Origin: Spongospora subterranea f. sp. subterranea
Lineage: Eukaryota > Endomyxa: Phytomyxea > Phytomyxea > Plasmodiophorida
Direction: 5' to 3'
Assembly (NCBI GenBank): GCA_049724395.1
Contig: JAUGWO010000227.1
Location: 1 to 64,000, forward strand
DNA length: 64,000 bases
In this document: positions 22,603-32,800 of the stretch, piece by piece
How positions within the stretch are numbered: the stretch's first letter is position 1
Layout: each line of letters begins with the position of its first letter
The notes under the pieces: model-generated
The model's input: the letters and a program-made list of their open reading frames with translations, nothing else
Databases searched by the model: none
What the model was told of the DNA's origin: nothing
Program-made: the position numbers and the translations under genes

Positions 22603-23207
22603 AACGCCAAACCGCAATCCCACGATAATATAGATATTTATGCCGATTTTGGTGTCGTCTAATGGGTTTTGTATCTGTGGATATAGAGGATCGGATAGAG
22701 GTGTCGCCCTGTAAATATGTGATAGAATTCTGGATATATAATCCTTCCCCTGAATATGTACTCTATCTGATCTCCTTCCCAATTCCCATAAGACGATCGC
22801 ATGTTCCTGTCGATCGTCTCCAGCGTCGTATCCGGGTCAATATCGATCTGCCGCTCGTCGTCGTCGTCGATCACGATCACGTTGAGTCGGATCCGATCGG
22901 GAGATTTGTCGAAATCGGATGGCGCTTCATCGCCAACCGCCGTTTCCGGATCCGGGTTCAGAAGAACCAACGACAGACGCGAAGATTGTGGCGAGTCTTG
23001 TGAACACGGCGACGCGATTGACGAAGGTGAAATCCATGGGACCGTTCCCGTATTGGAGATGATCCGCTCTATAACCTGTTCGTCGCGCTTCACCGCATCC
23101 GAGATCGGTGACGTCGCGCAGGCGGTGATCGGACGCGGGTGCTTATCCAGACGGAATTTCGTGGCGAACGACGATCGGGGATAATCTCCTGGAGATGGGC
23201 TATTCAT
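22570..23207 (-). CDS. Protein with C-terminal ubiquitin-like domain
   Basis: A frame from ATG 23207 (MNSPSPGDYPRSS) runs 182 codons. After a Ser/Pro-rich lead comes a ubiquitin-like beginning: RIRLNVIVIDDDDERQIDID, TTLETIDRNM, then IEYIFRGRII. The expected end of such a fold (LDDTKIGINIYIIVGLRFG) is found at about 22595-22660 in another frame, followed by a stop at 22567. An intron or a frame shift must lie between (about 22660-22735), but no GT..AG pair fits. The tail FGVLIERVYF is hydrophobic. It might be the 3' part of the FYVE gene just upstream rather than a separate gene. Confidence 0.4.
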
Positions 23208-23286
23208 GAGTGATAATCCATCGAGGATTCCCCCTCGCTATCGCCATCTTCAGTGGGGTTTGTCGTCAAACAACAATGGCGATATG

Positions 23287-24055
23287 TCACGAACCTTTAT
23301 ACGATAACGACATGAATAGCAAACGCGAGTTGGATTGGGCTTCTGTTTGATACGAAATTCGGTGGGAACTGAAACAGGGGTTGTAAGATGGTGTTTTCGC
23401 CATCATTTCCCTCATCGCCTTACTGGAATCCATCTTGAGACTGCATTCAGGGCAGAATAGCTCCCCACATATACGACAGATGTGCCGCTTACGCTTGGGC
23501 TTTCGGCACGCGAAGCAGAGGACGGAATCGGATGGGAGGCGACAGACGGGCGGATGGATATAGATCTGGGAATCGGATCGCGATTCGATATAGCCAACGC
23601 GGCACAATGATTGACTGAACGATGGCACCGATCGATAAGACGGCCGGCGGGAAGGGGTTGTTAGAACATTACTGTATTGGCCTTTGACCGCTCCAATACA
23701 GGATACAGGCATCTCGGCAACCATAACATACGCGACTGAATTGGCCAATATGGCCCCGCTTCTTCTCGAATCGCCCGGCGATGCGGTATTTACTGGTGCA
23801 CAATGAACAGAATAGCTGACCGCATAGCCGGCAATGGTGATACGATCTGTAATGAACACACACAACCACGGCGAGCGTATTACTGATCCTGGTGCCAATC
23901 GCCACACGACCACATCACCCCAGTACTTACTTATTGAACTTGTTGAACTTGTCGCTGCAGCTGAAGCATTGGCTAACGGACGATGGATCGGCCCATACAG
24001 GCGGATACAGCTGATCGCATCGCCTATCTAATATGTTCGCCTCTGATATCGACAT
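23287..24055 (-). CDS. FYVE zinc-finger protein, likely PI3P-binding
   Basis: FYVE domains bind phosphatidylinositol 3-phosphate on endosomes. Exon 1 (24055-23931) begins MSISEANILDRRC and carries PPVWADPSSVSQCFSCSDKFNKFN. An 84-nt intron (donor GTAAGT) leads in phase to exon 2 (from 23846): SYHHCRLCGQLFCSLC ... FSRVCYGC. This gives W-x-x-D, HHCR, and RVC in the normal FYVE order with all eight metal ligands; the R(R/K)HHCR basic patch is reduced to S-Y-HHCR. A second finger-like segment further on (CFACRKPKRKRHICRICGELFCPEC, about 23440-23525) looks like a degenerate FYVE. The end of the gene is unresolved, and it may run on into the ubiquitin-like segment downstream. Confidence 0.65.
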
Positions 24056-24229
24056 CTTCCTGGTCATCGTTCCCCCAATATCATATCCACCCCATTATAC
24101 CCGATTGATCAGGGGGCGCGCGCTCCTATGTATCCCTCATTCAAATGCCATTACGATATCTATTTCATCACACTCTGTGATATTTGCGAATTACAATTCG
24201 ACTTTTTAGAGAAAATGCGGTAAAACGGG

Positions 24230-25411
24230 TTATTTCCAGAGCATCTGGAGAGAGGTTTCCTTATCTGAATCTTTCTGCATGACTTTGGCGACGGCCATTT
24301 CAAAATCTTCCTGCGTCACGTGCACTCGGCGTTCACGAAGAGCGAACATACCAGCTTCGGTACAGACAGCTTTGGACTCGGCACCCGATGCGCCCGACAT
24401 TCCAACAGCAACCTTGGCCAGATCGATACCGCGCATCAGGTTCATCTTCCGGGAATGGATCTTGAGAATGTGAAGGCGGGCCTCTTCACCGGGATTAGGG
24501 AATTCAATCTTACGGTCAATACGCCCTGGTCGGAGCAGGGCGGGATCCAAGATGTCAATACGGTTGGTGGCCATGAGGATTTTGATATTCTGTGTCGGCT
24601 CGAATCCGTCCAGCTGATTGAGCAGCTCTAACATGGTCCGTTGCACCTCAGAATCACCACCTCCCTTGCCTGAATCGATACGCGTACCACCAATAGAATC
24701 GATTTCATCCATGAATATGATGGATGGAGAATGTTGGCGGGCCATTACGAACAGCTCCCGAACCATACGAGATCCTTCTCCGATATATTTTTGCACCAGC
24801 TCTGAACCGGATACTCGAATAAAGCAGCAATCAGTATGATGGGCGACTGCTCGGGCCAACAGGGTCTTCCCTGTTCCCGGGGGTCCATAAAGAAGAACGC
24901 CCTTCGGCTGTGCGATACCTAAACTCTCGAAGAGTTCCGGGTGCTTGATAGGCAGTTCGATAACTTCCTTGATCTCTTTGATCTGCTTGTCTAGCCCACC
25001 AACCATATCGTAGGTGGCATCGGGAACCTTCTCTACCCTCATCAGGCTGATCAACGGATCTACCTTGGTAGGAAGTACTTTGTGAAGCGTGTAGCTATCG
25101 TTCCGGAGCGCTACGCGAGCGTTTTCCTTGATATCTGTCGTCTGTAGAGCTTTGTCTAGGTCTACAACGTACTTCCCTTCGGGATGAACCTTCACCAGAA
25201 TCTTATTCCGACCCATAACTTTGACAACCTCGCCAACGTAAGACGCGGGTTCGTGTAAAAGCTGGAGTTCATCGCGAAGTCGCCGAACGCGTGCATTCAG
25301 GTCATTCCTCTGAGCTTCCAATCTGAGCAGATTCATGCTCCTGGTTTGAACGATCAACTCGAGTTCGTCAATTTTTGTCTGGAAGTACGAGCGCATGCCC
25401 TCGCGACCCAT
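24230..25411 (-). CDS. RPT6: 26S proteasome regulatory ATPase subunit RPT6 (PSMC5/Sug1)
   Basis: One of six AAA ATPases of the 19S base that unfolds substrates into the 20S core. An uninterrupted frame of 393 aa is collinear with human PSMC5 (406). It has an N-terminal coiled coil ([15 protein letters not shown]), an OB-fold region with YVGEVVKVM and [13 protein letters not shown], then Walker A GPPGTGKT, Walker B IIFMDEID, sensor 1 [10 protein letters not shown], arginine-finger [12 protein letters not shown], and the C-terminal QMLWK. Start ATG 25411 ([11 protein letters not shown]) matches the family length. The frame stays open upstream to 25639 with an unrelated hydrophobic sequence, so an upstream first exon is possible. 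Confidence 0.93.
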   Translation of the reverse strand: MGREGMRSYFQTKIDELELIVQTRSMNLLRLEAQRNDLNARVRRLRDELQLLHEPASYVGEVVKVMGRNKILVKVHPEGKYVVDLDKALQTTDIKENARVALRNDSYTLHKVLPTKVDPLISLMRVEKVPDATYDMVGGLDKQIKEIKEVIELPIKHPELFESLGIAQPKGVLLYGPPGTGKTLLARAVAHHTDCCFIRVSGSELVQKYIGEGSRMVRELFVMARQHSPSIIFMDEIDSIGGTRIDSGKGGGDSEVQRTMLELLNQLDGFEPTQNIKILMATNRIDILDPALLRPGRIDRKIEFPNPGEEARLHILKIHSRKMNLMRGIDLAKVAVGMSGASGAESKAVCTEAGMFALRERRVHVTQEDFEMAVAKVMQKDSDKETSLQMLWK

Positions 25412-26468
25412 TTCGAATAACAAAGGCCGAACGCCCTTGACGGAATTCAAATGATCGTTAATCACTATTGGGATAAAGATAAACGATAAAACTGAAGGGG
25501 AGGCCGCAGTCCACACAGGAACAGGTAAGCACGGTTCGAATTCCCACTGGTTTGCTGTCGGGCCAAATATGCAGTAACTGTACGTATGGCCAATGCTGGC
25601 TGATCGCTTGGCTGAATCCTCGACTCGTGAGTCTGACATCGGTATGTGACGCCCGCGTCAATGAATGCCGTGTCCGATCAACTTCTCAGTTCTGGGAAAT
25701 CAGAACAGATCAGAACTGTACTGTAGTTGGATACGTTTTTGTCGTGACAAAATGATTCGTCGTCCATTGAGTACATATGAGTCATAATTTAAGCAGCAAA
25801 AACGGGATACCAAGAGCATCAGATCGTTGCACAGCCCAAACGATCATGTTCCGCTTTCAGGATACAAATCTCAATAATGACCAATTGTTGAGATTTTTCA
25901 TTTTTGTTATCTTTTGCTTTGATGAGTGACAAGGATATAAGAAATTTCGGTGTGGTCTTGCTTGCTCAAACAAACATGGAGAAAATAAACAATTGATCAT
26001 TTTGTTACCATTTATCAGAGAAAATCTACAAAAAAGTCCATAACGAGAAAAAGATTTTCAGGTTCAGAACGCGATGTTATCTAGCGCTTCAATATCGAAG
26101 TTTCCTATCAGTGCACTCGTTTGTCATTATTACCATCCGACTTGGCCGGGAGAGCAAAAATATCAACGTCAGTTTATCGATGTTCTGCATTGTTGTTTGA
26201 ACAAACAAACCAGTGACGCTGTGGTAGAATGGTTGTGTAACATTTGATGAGTGGCGCACCTTCCACCAGCTTGCATTGAGTCAAAATCGCGCAGGCAAAA
26301 AAAACCTCAGCATTTTTGCGTTCGCGAATGGCGGAAGCACCCGTTCAGTATCAAGAATTCCTTCAATCTTCTGTTTTATAGTCTCATGTCTTGCTTGAAT
26401 CAGCTTCAGACACCGGTTAACCCTACAAAAATGCGTTGCTAGGACTATCGATGGGGGTGAAAAAAATG
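25412..26468. other. AT-rich intergenic with a transposon scrap
   Basis: No gene seen. Near 26220-26262 a short piece (TAGAATGGTTGTGTAACATTTGATGAGTGGCGCAC, broken here only by two changes) matches 27087-27118 at the edge of the transposon remnant, so other debris of the same element lies here. (Compare TAGAATGGTTGTGTAACATT in both.). Confidence 0.5.
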
Positions 26469-27118
26469 TTAGCGACCATCACGATATGCTTTGTCAGCTG
26501 ATGGTTTCTCCCCAGGCAATAGCTTGGGGACTAAACACTGTTTGGCGAGACGAATGTCGGGCCATGTACCACAAGGTACTCCGCCTGCGACGTGGATAAT
26601 CTTTGATGATCTGAGTGCGACACCAACTTCCGCATGCTTGAACTTGTGGGACATATCTTTTTTATCAAGTATACCTTGTTCTTGAATCCATAGGACAGTG
26701 CCGTCCAAGGAAAATGGAAAATGAAGGGCATAGACGGTTCCAATTCTTAAATCTATCTCCAAAATTAATCTAACATATGATTAAACATGATATTCTTTGT
26801 TTGATACGATCTTACATGATTCAATTTCCCTATTAGTCTAATTCCCTTCCAAACCCATAACCTGTATGTCTTTTCAGTTATTCCAAATCGTACACATCCC
26901 ACACTTTCCACCGGATAGGTTTGCGAAACGTTGAGCGTCCACAGAAGTTGATTGCGACTAATTTCGCCTGTATGTTCCAGGAATATGGTTGGACCTGGAA
27001 CTATACAGGCGAAATTAGTCGCAATCAACTTCTGTGGACGCTCAACTTTTTGCAAACCTATCCGGTGGAAAGTGTCGGATGTGTAGAATGGTTGTGTAAC
27101 ATTTAATGTGTGGCGCAC
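26469..27118 (-). mobile_element. Harbinger/IS5-like DNA transposon remnant (DDE_Tnp_4 type)
   Basis: Two minus-strand segments fit an IS5/PIF-Harbinger transposase. The upstream one (27118-26765) includes TYPVESVGCVRFGITEKTYRLWVW, like the FLKTYPTE ... F-V-EKTYRKWVW segment of these proteins. The downstream one (26762-26469) has SLDGTVLW, KFKHAEVGVALRSSKI, GTWPDIRLAK and PSADKAYRDGR, giving three acidic positions in the expected order and spacing. The two are separated by stops and a frame change, so the copy is dead. An inverted duplication interrupts the N-terminal part. Terminal inverted repeats and a target duplication were not found. Confidence 0.6.
26886..27088. repeat. Palindrome IR3, arms about 80 bp, loop about 12 bp
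   Basis: Left arm about 26898-26975 (TTCCACCGGATAGGTTTGCG ... TATGTTCCAGG) is the near-perfect reverse complement of about 26993-27078 (CCTGGAACTATACAGGCG ... CCTATCCGGTGGAA). Weaker symmetry continues outward to about 26880 and 27095. It lies inside the transposase N-terminal coding part and duplicates it head to head. RNA from either strand would fold into a long stable hairpin. Confidence 0.9.
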
Positions 27119-27330
27119 TTTATAGTACGGACTGTGAAGGGATTCCTGTCCTTGTCCCGATACAGACAGACATTGGCCCCTATAGCGCCAGGATTTCGCC
27201 TATTGATCAACGGACGCTGATCCGTTCGATTACCCACTCCACCGCCAGCGACCAATATATAGGTGCACATTGGACTTTTATCGAAAAGTTAGTGTCTAAA
27301 CCGCTGCACTTGTATATATATATATATATC

Positions 27331-27677
27331 ATGAGTCTTTTCTCGCGGATCTTGAATTACTTAGCGCAAGAGTTGATTGTTAATAATCTCGGTGAGGTAT
27401 CGTCTCAACATAGGTCATGCATACTTTGTTGAATGTGTTCTTTTCATCAGCCAACAGTCGAACATTTCAGCGGGGAGCTTTACGAGTTCATGAAACTATC
27501 ACGGATTCCAAACAAGCGGCCGACCGTATCATTCGCTCAGCGCAACAGAAGCTAGCGGAGTCAGATTTGCCCAATTCCGAGGAAGCTGTCAAGGCATTCG
27601 AACGCTTCAAAGAAGGAATATTGAAAAATTCCGAAATCGCAAGCAAGAGATCACCACCAAAGGATGGTCGAAACTAA
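27331..27677 (+). CDS. Small conserved-looking protein, 95 aa, unknown
   Basis: Exons 27331-27391 and 27451-27677 join in phase (intron 59 nt, donor GTGAGG, acceptor CATCAG) to 95 aa. It begins MSLFSRILNYLAQELIVNNLANSRTFQR in pieces: MSLFSRILNYLAQEL then IVNNLANSRTFQR, followed by an amphipathic helical middle (SKQAADRIIRSAQQKL) and a charged tail. The pattern (LF-x-R-x-x-NY ... LANS-x-x-FQR) feels like a small uncharacterised eukaryotic family, but I cannot name it. A (TA)n run at 27312-27329 sits directly before the ATG. No signal or membrane span. Confidence 0.6.
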
Positions 27678-27739
27678 CGGAATTTGTTTGCAATCCATTG
27701 TTTGCTCCAACCAATATATATCTTCATAATATGACGCCC

Positions 27740-28793
27740 TTATTTAATAGGCGTGTGATTAGCGATAGGTAATTGAATATGAATACCCCCTAAGGCAGGA
27801 GGGAGTGTAGATGATGCCTGGGCTGTCGATCGCTTATGATGCCGTTTCAGGAATGGTTCGAACGTTCTTACAGTTGGTCTCCTCATCGGCAGTCCATACA
27901 AATAATGTGATTTACTTGGCGCATTCGCCAGGAATCGTTTCTTTTGCGACAAGTCATCTTCGGTGGATGGCGGTGCCCCTACAAACAGCACTCTCATCGC
28001 CCGTTCTTGAATGCAAAACTGCCTATAATCTCCTACCAGGAACTGTGCTTGTGGATCGGCTACGAATATGTCGTGGAACACTAAGTCTATCCCAAATCCG
28101 AATTCGCTGATCGACGTCAGGAGGCGTCATGTTGGACCCACTCATCGACGTTGAATTTCGCAACGATCGATTACAAGTGGCCGATCCCAAGATTTTCCTG
28201 GCCAACGATAACTGGGAATCTGTCTGTCCATATGCGTTCAACGTCTGCAATATGACTCTGAGTTGAAATCGTGGTCGAATCGGTTCACGTTCTCACCATC
28301 ACAAACGCGCGATCACAGGCATTGGCCGATTGGATCCTGGTGGTTGCTCCTGAGGTGCTGGGTAATGACCCTGCTCGTTTCCCTGGAACCTCTTGATGGT
28401 CATCCTTTCTAAGTTTATCCTGCAAATCGGGCAACAATTGCCGGGATTTACGTCGTGATCGCACCCGTCGCCCGTTTCTTGACATATTCAGCAATTGCGC
28501 GTTGGCGCTGTCGTTATAGATGCCAACAGCAGGCATGAATGAACTATTATGCCAACGGAAGCTGCTGGCTCCAACATGTCGCGACATTTACTACAGGATT
28601 GCAACCTTCTGACGGGGCTGCAATCGTCCCCAATAACAGTCACCAGATAATCCAATAACAAATCAATCTCTGGTTCGAACTGTACGGTCGCTAATAAAGG
28701 CACCGTATTTTGCTGAAGGACTACTGCCCTGTGTAGCAACGCAATGCCTGGTGATTTTATCGTCAACAGAAAACACGGGCGAAATATTAACAT
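27740..28793 (-). CDS. Probable multi-exon gene, unrecognised
   Basis: Open segments follow one another on the minus strand: 28793-28488 (hydrophobic start, then LLLDYLVTVIGDD and CSKCRDMLEP), 28587-28285 (with an alternative frame reading NCCPICRINLERM) and 28250-27740 (LSLARKILGSA; RIWDRLSVPRH). The paired Cys motifs CSKC and CPIC could belong to one zinc-binding domain split by an intron, but this is unproven. Exon joins could not be fixed. It ends about 70 bp from the small gene on the opposite strand and begins just after the SPT4 stop codon. Confidence 0.35.
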
Positions 28794-28804
28794 TGGTTTA
28801 GTAG

Positions 28805-29238
28805 TTATTCATAATCGTCATCCTCTTCAGCCGGAGTTATTCCAGTACAACTGATTGCATAACATCCACGAACAAGAGAATCTATTCAGAAATAAGACGA
28901 GGATTTCATGGAATCAACGAAGGCGTAGTGGCAAAAGGGAAGAGGGTATTTACCTATTTCTTGATATCTGGCAACCCAACTGTCGCGGGGATGAATCAAG
29001 GCGATCATCCTAATAGGAATGGATGAAAATGCAAATCGGTAATTTAACAATGACGACTTCGGAATTACCCTTCAAATCTTGGTGACGTCCATTGTGTAAT
29101 CCGATCAATATCTCCTTCTAATCCAAGATCGGGGCAGTTCTCACAGCCATTCTGCCTGAAATCCGCCAGATTCTTCACTAGTTTGCATTGTAAACATGCC
29201 CTGAGGTTGCGAAGAGAACTGGGAGCCGCCGCTGCCAT
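28805..29238 (-). CDS. SPT4: Transcription elongation factor SPT4
   Basis: SPT4 pairs with SPT5 (DSIF) on RNA polymerase II to promote elongation. Exons 29238-29069, 29009-28954 and 28881-28805 join in phase to 100 aa, the usual size; introns are 59 and 72 nt with good ends. The zinc finger is complete: RACLQCKLVK then GCENCP, all four Cys. It is followed by FEGMIALIHPRDSWVARYQEI and GCYAIS, the family signature, and an acidic C-terminus (EEDDDYE). ATG 29238 gives MAAAAPSSLRNL directly before the finger. The start lies 73 bp from a plus-strand gene, suggesting a shared promoter. Confidence 0.93.
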
Positions 29239-29311
29239 CGCTAATGGTTAATGACACGACCGCCAGGAAATATAGAGAAATATGGAGAAATCGTAACTTC
29301 GCTGATGCGCC

Positions 29312-29605
29312 ATGTCCGAGGACTTTGATAAATCTACCAACCAACCAGATAACCGACTGGTAGAATATGCAAAATCACTGAAAATCGTGGTACAAAGCCT
29401 GTCGAACTTTGTTCCTGCCAAAATCGTGACTTACTTTTGCAACCGTTCTGTTGCTGAATTTTTCAATGATTTGGGCACGGTGAACCAAGTGGATAAAGTC
29501 AAGATTGGAAAGGTGAAGCTACCTAGGTGGAGGTCAGCGGTGGTCAGGGTTGATTTTCAACCTCGATCTTGTGGTCGCACAGTCAGCAATGGCGTGTTGC
29601 ACTGA
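29312..29605 (+). CDS. Hypothetical protein, divergent from SPT4
   Basis: A 97-codon frame beginning MSEDFDKSTNQPDNRL, then VEYAKSLKIVVQSLSNF and IVTYFCNRSVAEFF. The first 65 residues look coding (balanced composition, helical). The last third is basic and less convincing and may be intron. Not recognised. The shared 73-bp gap with SPT4 supports a real gene. Confidence 0.45.
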   Translation: MSEDFDKSTNQPDNRLVEYAKSLKIVVQSLSNFVPAKIVTYFCNRSVAEFFNDLGTVNQVDKVKIGKVKLPRWRSAVVRVDFQPRSCGRTVSNGVLH

Positions 29606-29824
29606 AGTGACGCCACTGAGAGTTGATGAGAATTTCTCATACTCTTTCCGTATAGTTGTTATAATGATGCGCTTTATTGCAATAGGGGTAATCGAATCAC
29701 AGTAAACTAACTGAGAGTTCCTGGGCAAAAAGTCATCCAATCGTAAATATTAAAAAAAAAACTAGACTCAAGATCTTTAAGCGTTTGAACCGATTGTGTG
29801 AAGTCTAAGTTCCACAATTTTCTA

Positions 29825-32800
29825 TCAGTTTGTATTGGAAAAATTAGATGGAATAGACGTGGTTGAACTATGAACTCTGACCAGGCTATGATGAACAATA
29901 CCGGTCCGCCCATCGATCGAAGCCATGATGTAGCCATCACCCATATCCTGTTTGAACACCATCGAGTCTGCCTTGTTCAATGCCAGCTCCTCACTATCTT
30001 GCTCCGTAATGCGATCGGTCATGGCCTCGAATTTGATCCCCGCATGGTCAACGGTCGCGTCTCTCTGTTGTATTTGACTAACACTTACGCGTCCTGCAGT
30101 TGGAGCTGTAGATCCAGACCCTTTGTCCACAATCGGGCGATTAATGCTTCCCGACGATCTTGGGCTATTACGTATGCCGGAGAGGACCGTATTTGCCAGC
30201 TCAAATATGACCCGTTCCCAAGCGCTCTCGACCATTGTCCGCCGTCGCTGGCGCTTTTCGCCATGAGCTGGCAAACGCATTGAGTCGCTCTGCGCATGAA
30301 ATTTGGTGTATTGGACAATGGCGACATGATATTGATAGATTAAGGCCAATGCACTGGTGCCAATATCGATTGATAGGAACACCAGATTGAAAACATCCAA
30401 ATTATTGCCATACGACGGAGATATTATCGACCAGATCCATAAGAAGGACTGCATGAGAAGAAGTATCCCTAACAGCATTGTGAGCCGTTGCAGAAATGTT
30501 GCCAAAGTATTATATCTGCATGAAAACAGGGTCGGCCACCGAATACGATTACGAGCAGAAACAAGGATTTACCTAGCGGAGTCGGAGGGTTTGCAAGCAG
30601 TAGAGTGTGCTTGCATATGGAGATGGATGGACAACGCCCAGCCGACACTAGGAATTAATGCACCAAGAGAAAGCATCAACGTGAACATGAGGAACGATGC
30701 AATAACCTCAAATATGGTCGACTCAAAGAAAAATGAGAGAAAAAGCAGGGTGATGGGCCCACATGATGCAATAAACGTGACCAGGCGAACAGTAGTGATC
30801 GCTCTCCAGAATATAACGCGGGCCGATTTAGCCCACCCACACATGCTGGCGATTGATGAGAGCAATGCTAATAATATGCATAAAAAATATGCGAATATAA
30901 CGAAATGGCTGAATTGAACCAGAGACGCCAAGATAATACGGAGTACTTGAATTTCAACAGAAACAGGTCCATCATTTATGATCGTCAGATTGAACATAAA
31001 TCGCAGAATGGACTTGATGACGATTATAGAAGTGATTCCAACGAATGACTGCTGAGAGATTTTGTTGTTCATATATCCGGTGCCGAACGAGCAAATGTGG
31101 ATTGATAATGCAGAAATGACGACGGCCGCTATGGCTGAACCCGCTAATGACAATACTAACATATGCGTGCTGCTGTTCGACAAAGAAGAACGATGGACGA
31201 GGACAAAGTCAGTGAGATGGCGACACTGGCATTCAACGTATGTTTCCGAGCCGTAAGATTTGGTGCTGATTTGACACCCGTCCAAACTGAGATTGTTGGA
31301 CTGCGAGAACCAGGCACAATCATAATCGTTCGGGAAAGACACGACGCCCATTGATATGTTGATCGACTGATGAAGATTATCGGCATGAACCAAAGTGTTG
31401 TTCTCGCTCATGATATTCACAGTGTGAACCCAGCCGGCTCCCTTGGTGCCATCGCAATCCGGCCCACAGCTGATGTTCCGATAAACTATAGAGACTATTC
31501 CTAACGGCATCCCATAATGCAAATCAGTGAACGATAACGGTACTGCTATACGACATGGCGATTGTGGGCAATGGGATTGTCCTGAGAACGCATCTGTACG
31601 ATACGTTTGAATTGTGAACAAATTGGTGTCGATATTAGATGAGCATGATCCACATCCTCCTGCCGATTGCGCCGACAATTTTGATGTGGCCAACTGCTGT
31701 AATACATGATCAACGTCTTGATCATATCGAGCAAATGTCGACCCCGATGACGATATCGAGAAGGATTTCGTCGGCATCACTGCCGAAATCGCTGTTGAGA
31801 TATACCTTCTTCCATCATCGGATAATCCATTGTTGTCGATACTCGACTTGCTGAGGAACGAGCGGGCCAATCGTAAAGTCGTGTTCGCGAACCGATCATC
31901 AACTGGAACACCGTCCTAAACCAACCACTTGAGAAAAATGGAATTCTTCGAAAAACATATCTGATCTGATTACCATAGTGATAACAGATAAAGCCTTGGC
32001 CATTGACGTAATCCGATCGGATGTGTCCTCGGATGAAGTATTACTTAAAGTAGTAAGAACATCCAACAACTGCTGCCTCTGAGTCGTCTGCGCCGCGGGA
32101 TTATTGTTGATAATGGAAGCGGCTGAATACACGCCATCAATAGTATTGATGGCCCCAATAGCAATTGAGTTGATTGACGGCGGTGTGCACGTGATGATGA
32201 ATTCGGGGCGAGTGGTCGATGGGATTCCGTTTGCGATAACTTCAACAGCTAATACGAGTTGATAGTTGGATAATGGATCACCGATAGGTAGCACAGTTGT
32301 GAACGATGATGATCCGTTCATGGGGAATAACTGTCCATCTCCTAGAGCATAATACTGGCTGCCTAGCTTGATGAAGTACCTTGCATACGACCGGTTCACG
32401 GATTCTCCGACCCAATTGTTGGTTGATAAAGTGAACGCGTTATGAAGGGCGACCCCGCTTGCCGGAGAAACATATAGCTGTCCGCCATGTAATGGGCTGG
32501 AGATGTCCATGATGTTCTCAACAACGAACACAGGTAGACTGCGATCTTTAGGGGTTAGAATCAAAGAGAAATTGAAACGCCCTGGATTGTTGATGAGGTA
32601 AGACGTCACGATTTCAAGCTCTAAACTATTGCGGGAGCTTGGCACGATTTCGGGATTGTTCAAGTCGATCCGATCCGAGACCCATTGAACCGATGATATC
32701 AGTGTTGAATCGGAGACCACGCCACGTAATATAATTGATCCTTGATAGCGGGACAGATCGCCAACGACACTAATTTTGGCCGATATTTTAGGAGGTACAG

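Noticed and set aside
22660-22740. A U12 AT-AC intron in the ubiquitin-like domain (ATATCC near the break)
   Set aside because: The extended U12 donor and branch consensus are absent; left as unexplained frame change.
24279-24839. Plus-strand frames across RPT6
   Set aside because: Antisense shadows of a highly conserved coding sequence.
25520-25560. tRNA-like T-loop (GGTTCGAATTCC)
   Set aside because: No matching acceptor, D or anticodon stems around it.
27106-27432. Plus-strand frame running into the 95-aa gene
   Set aside because: Crosses a (TA)n run and transposon debris; the spliced 95-aa model explains the end better.
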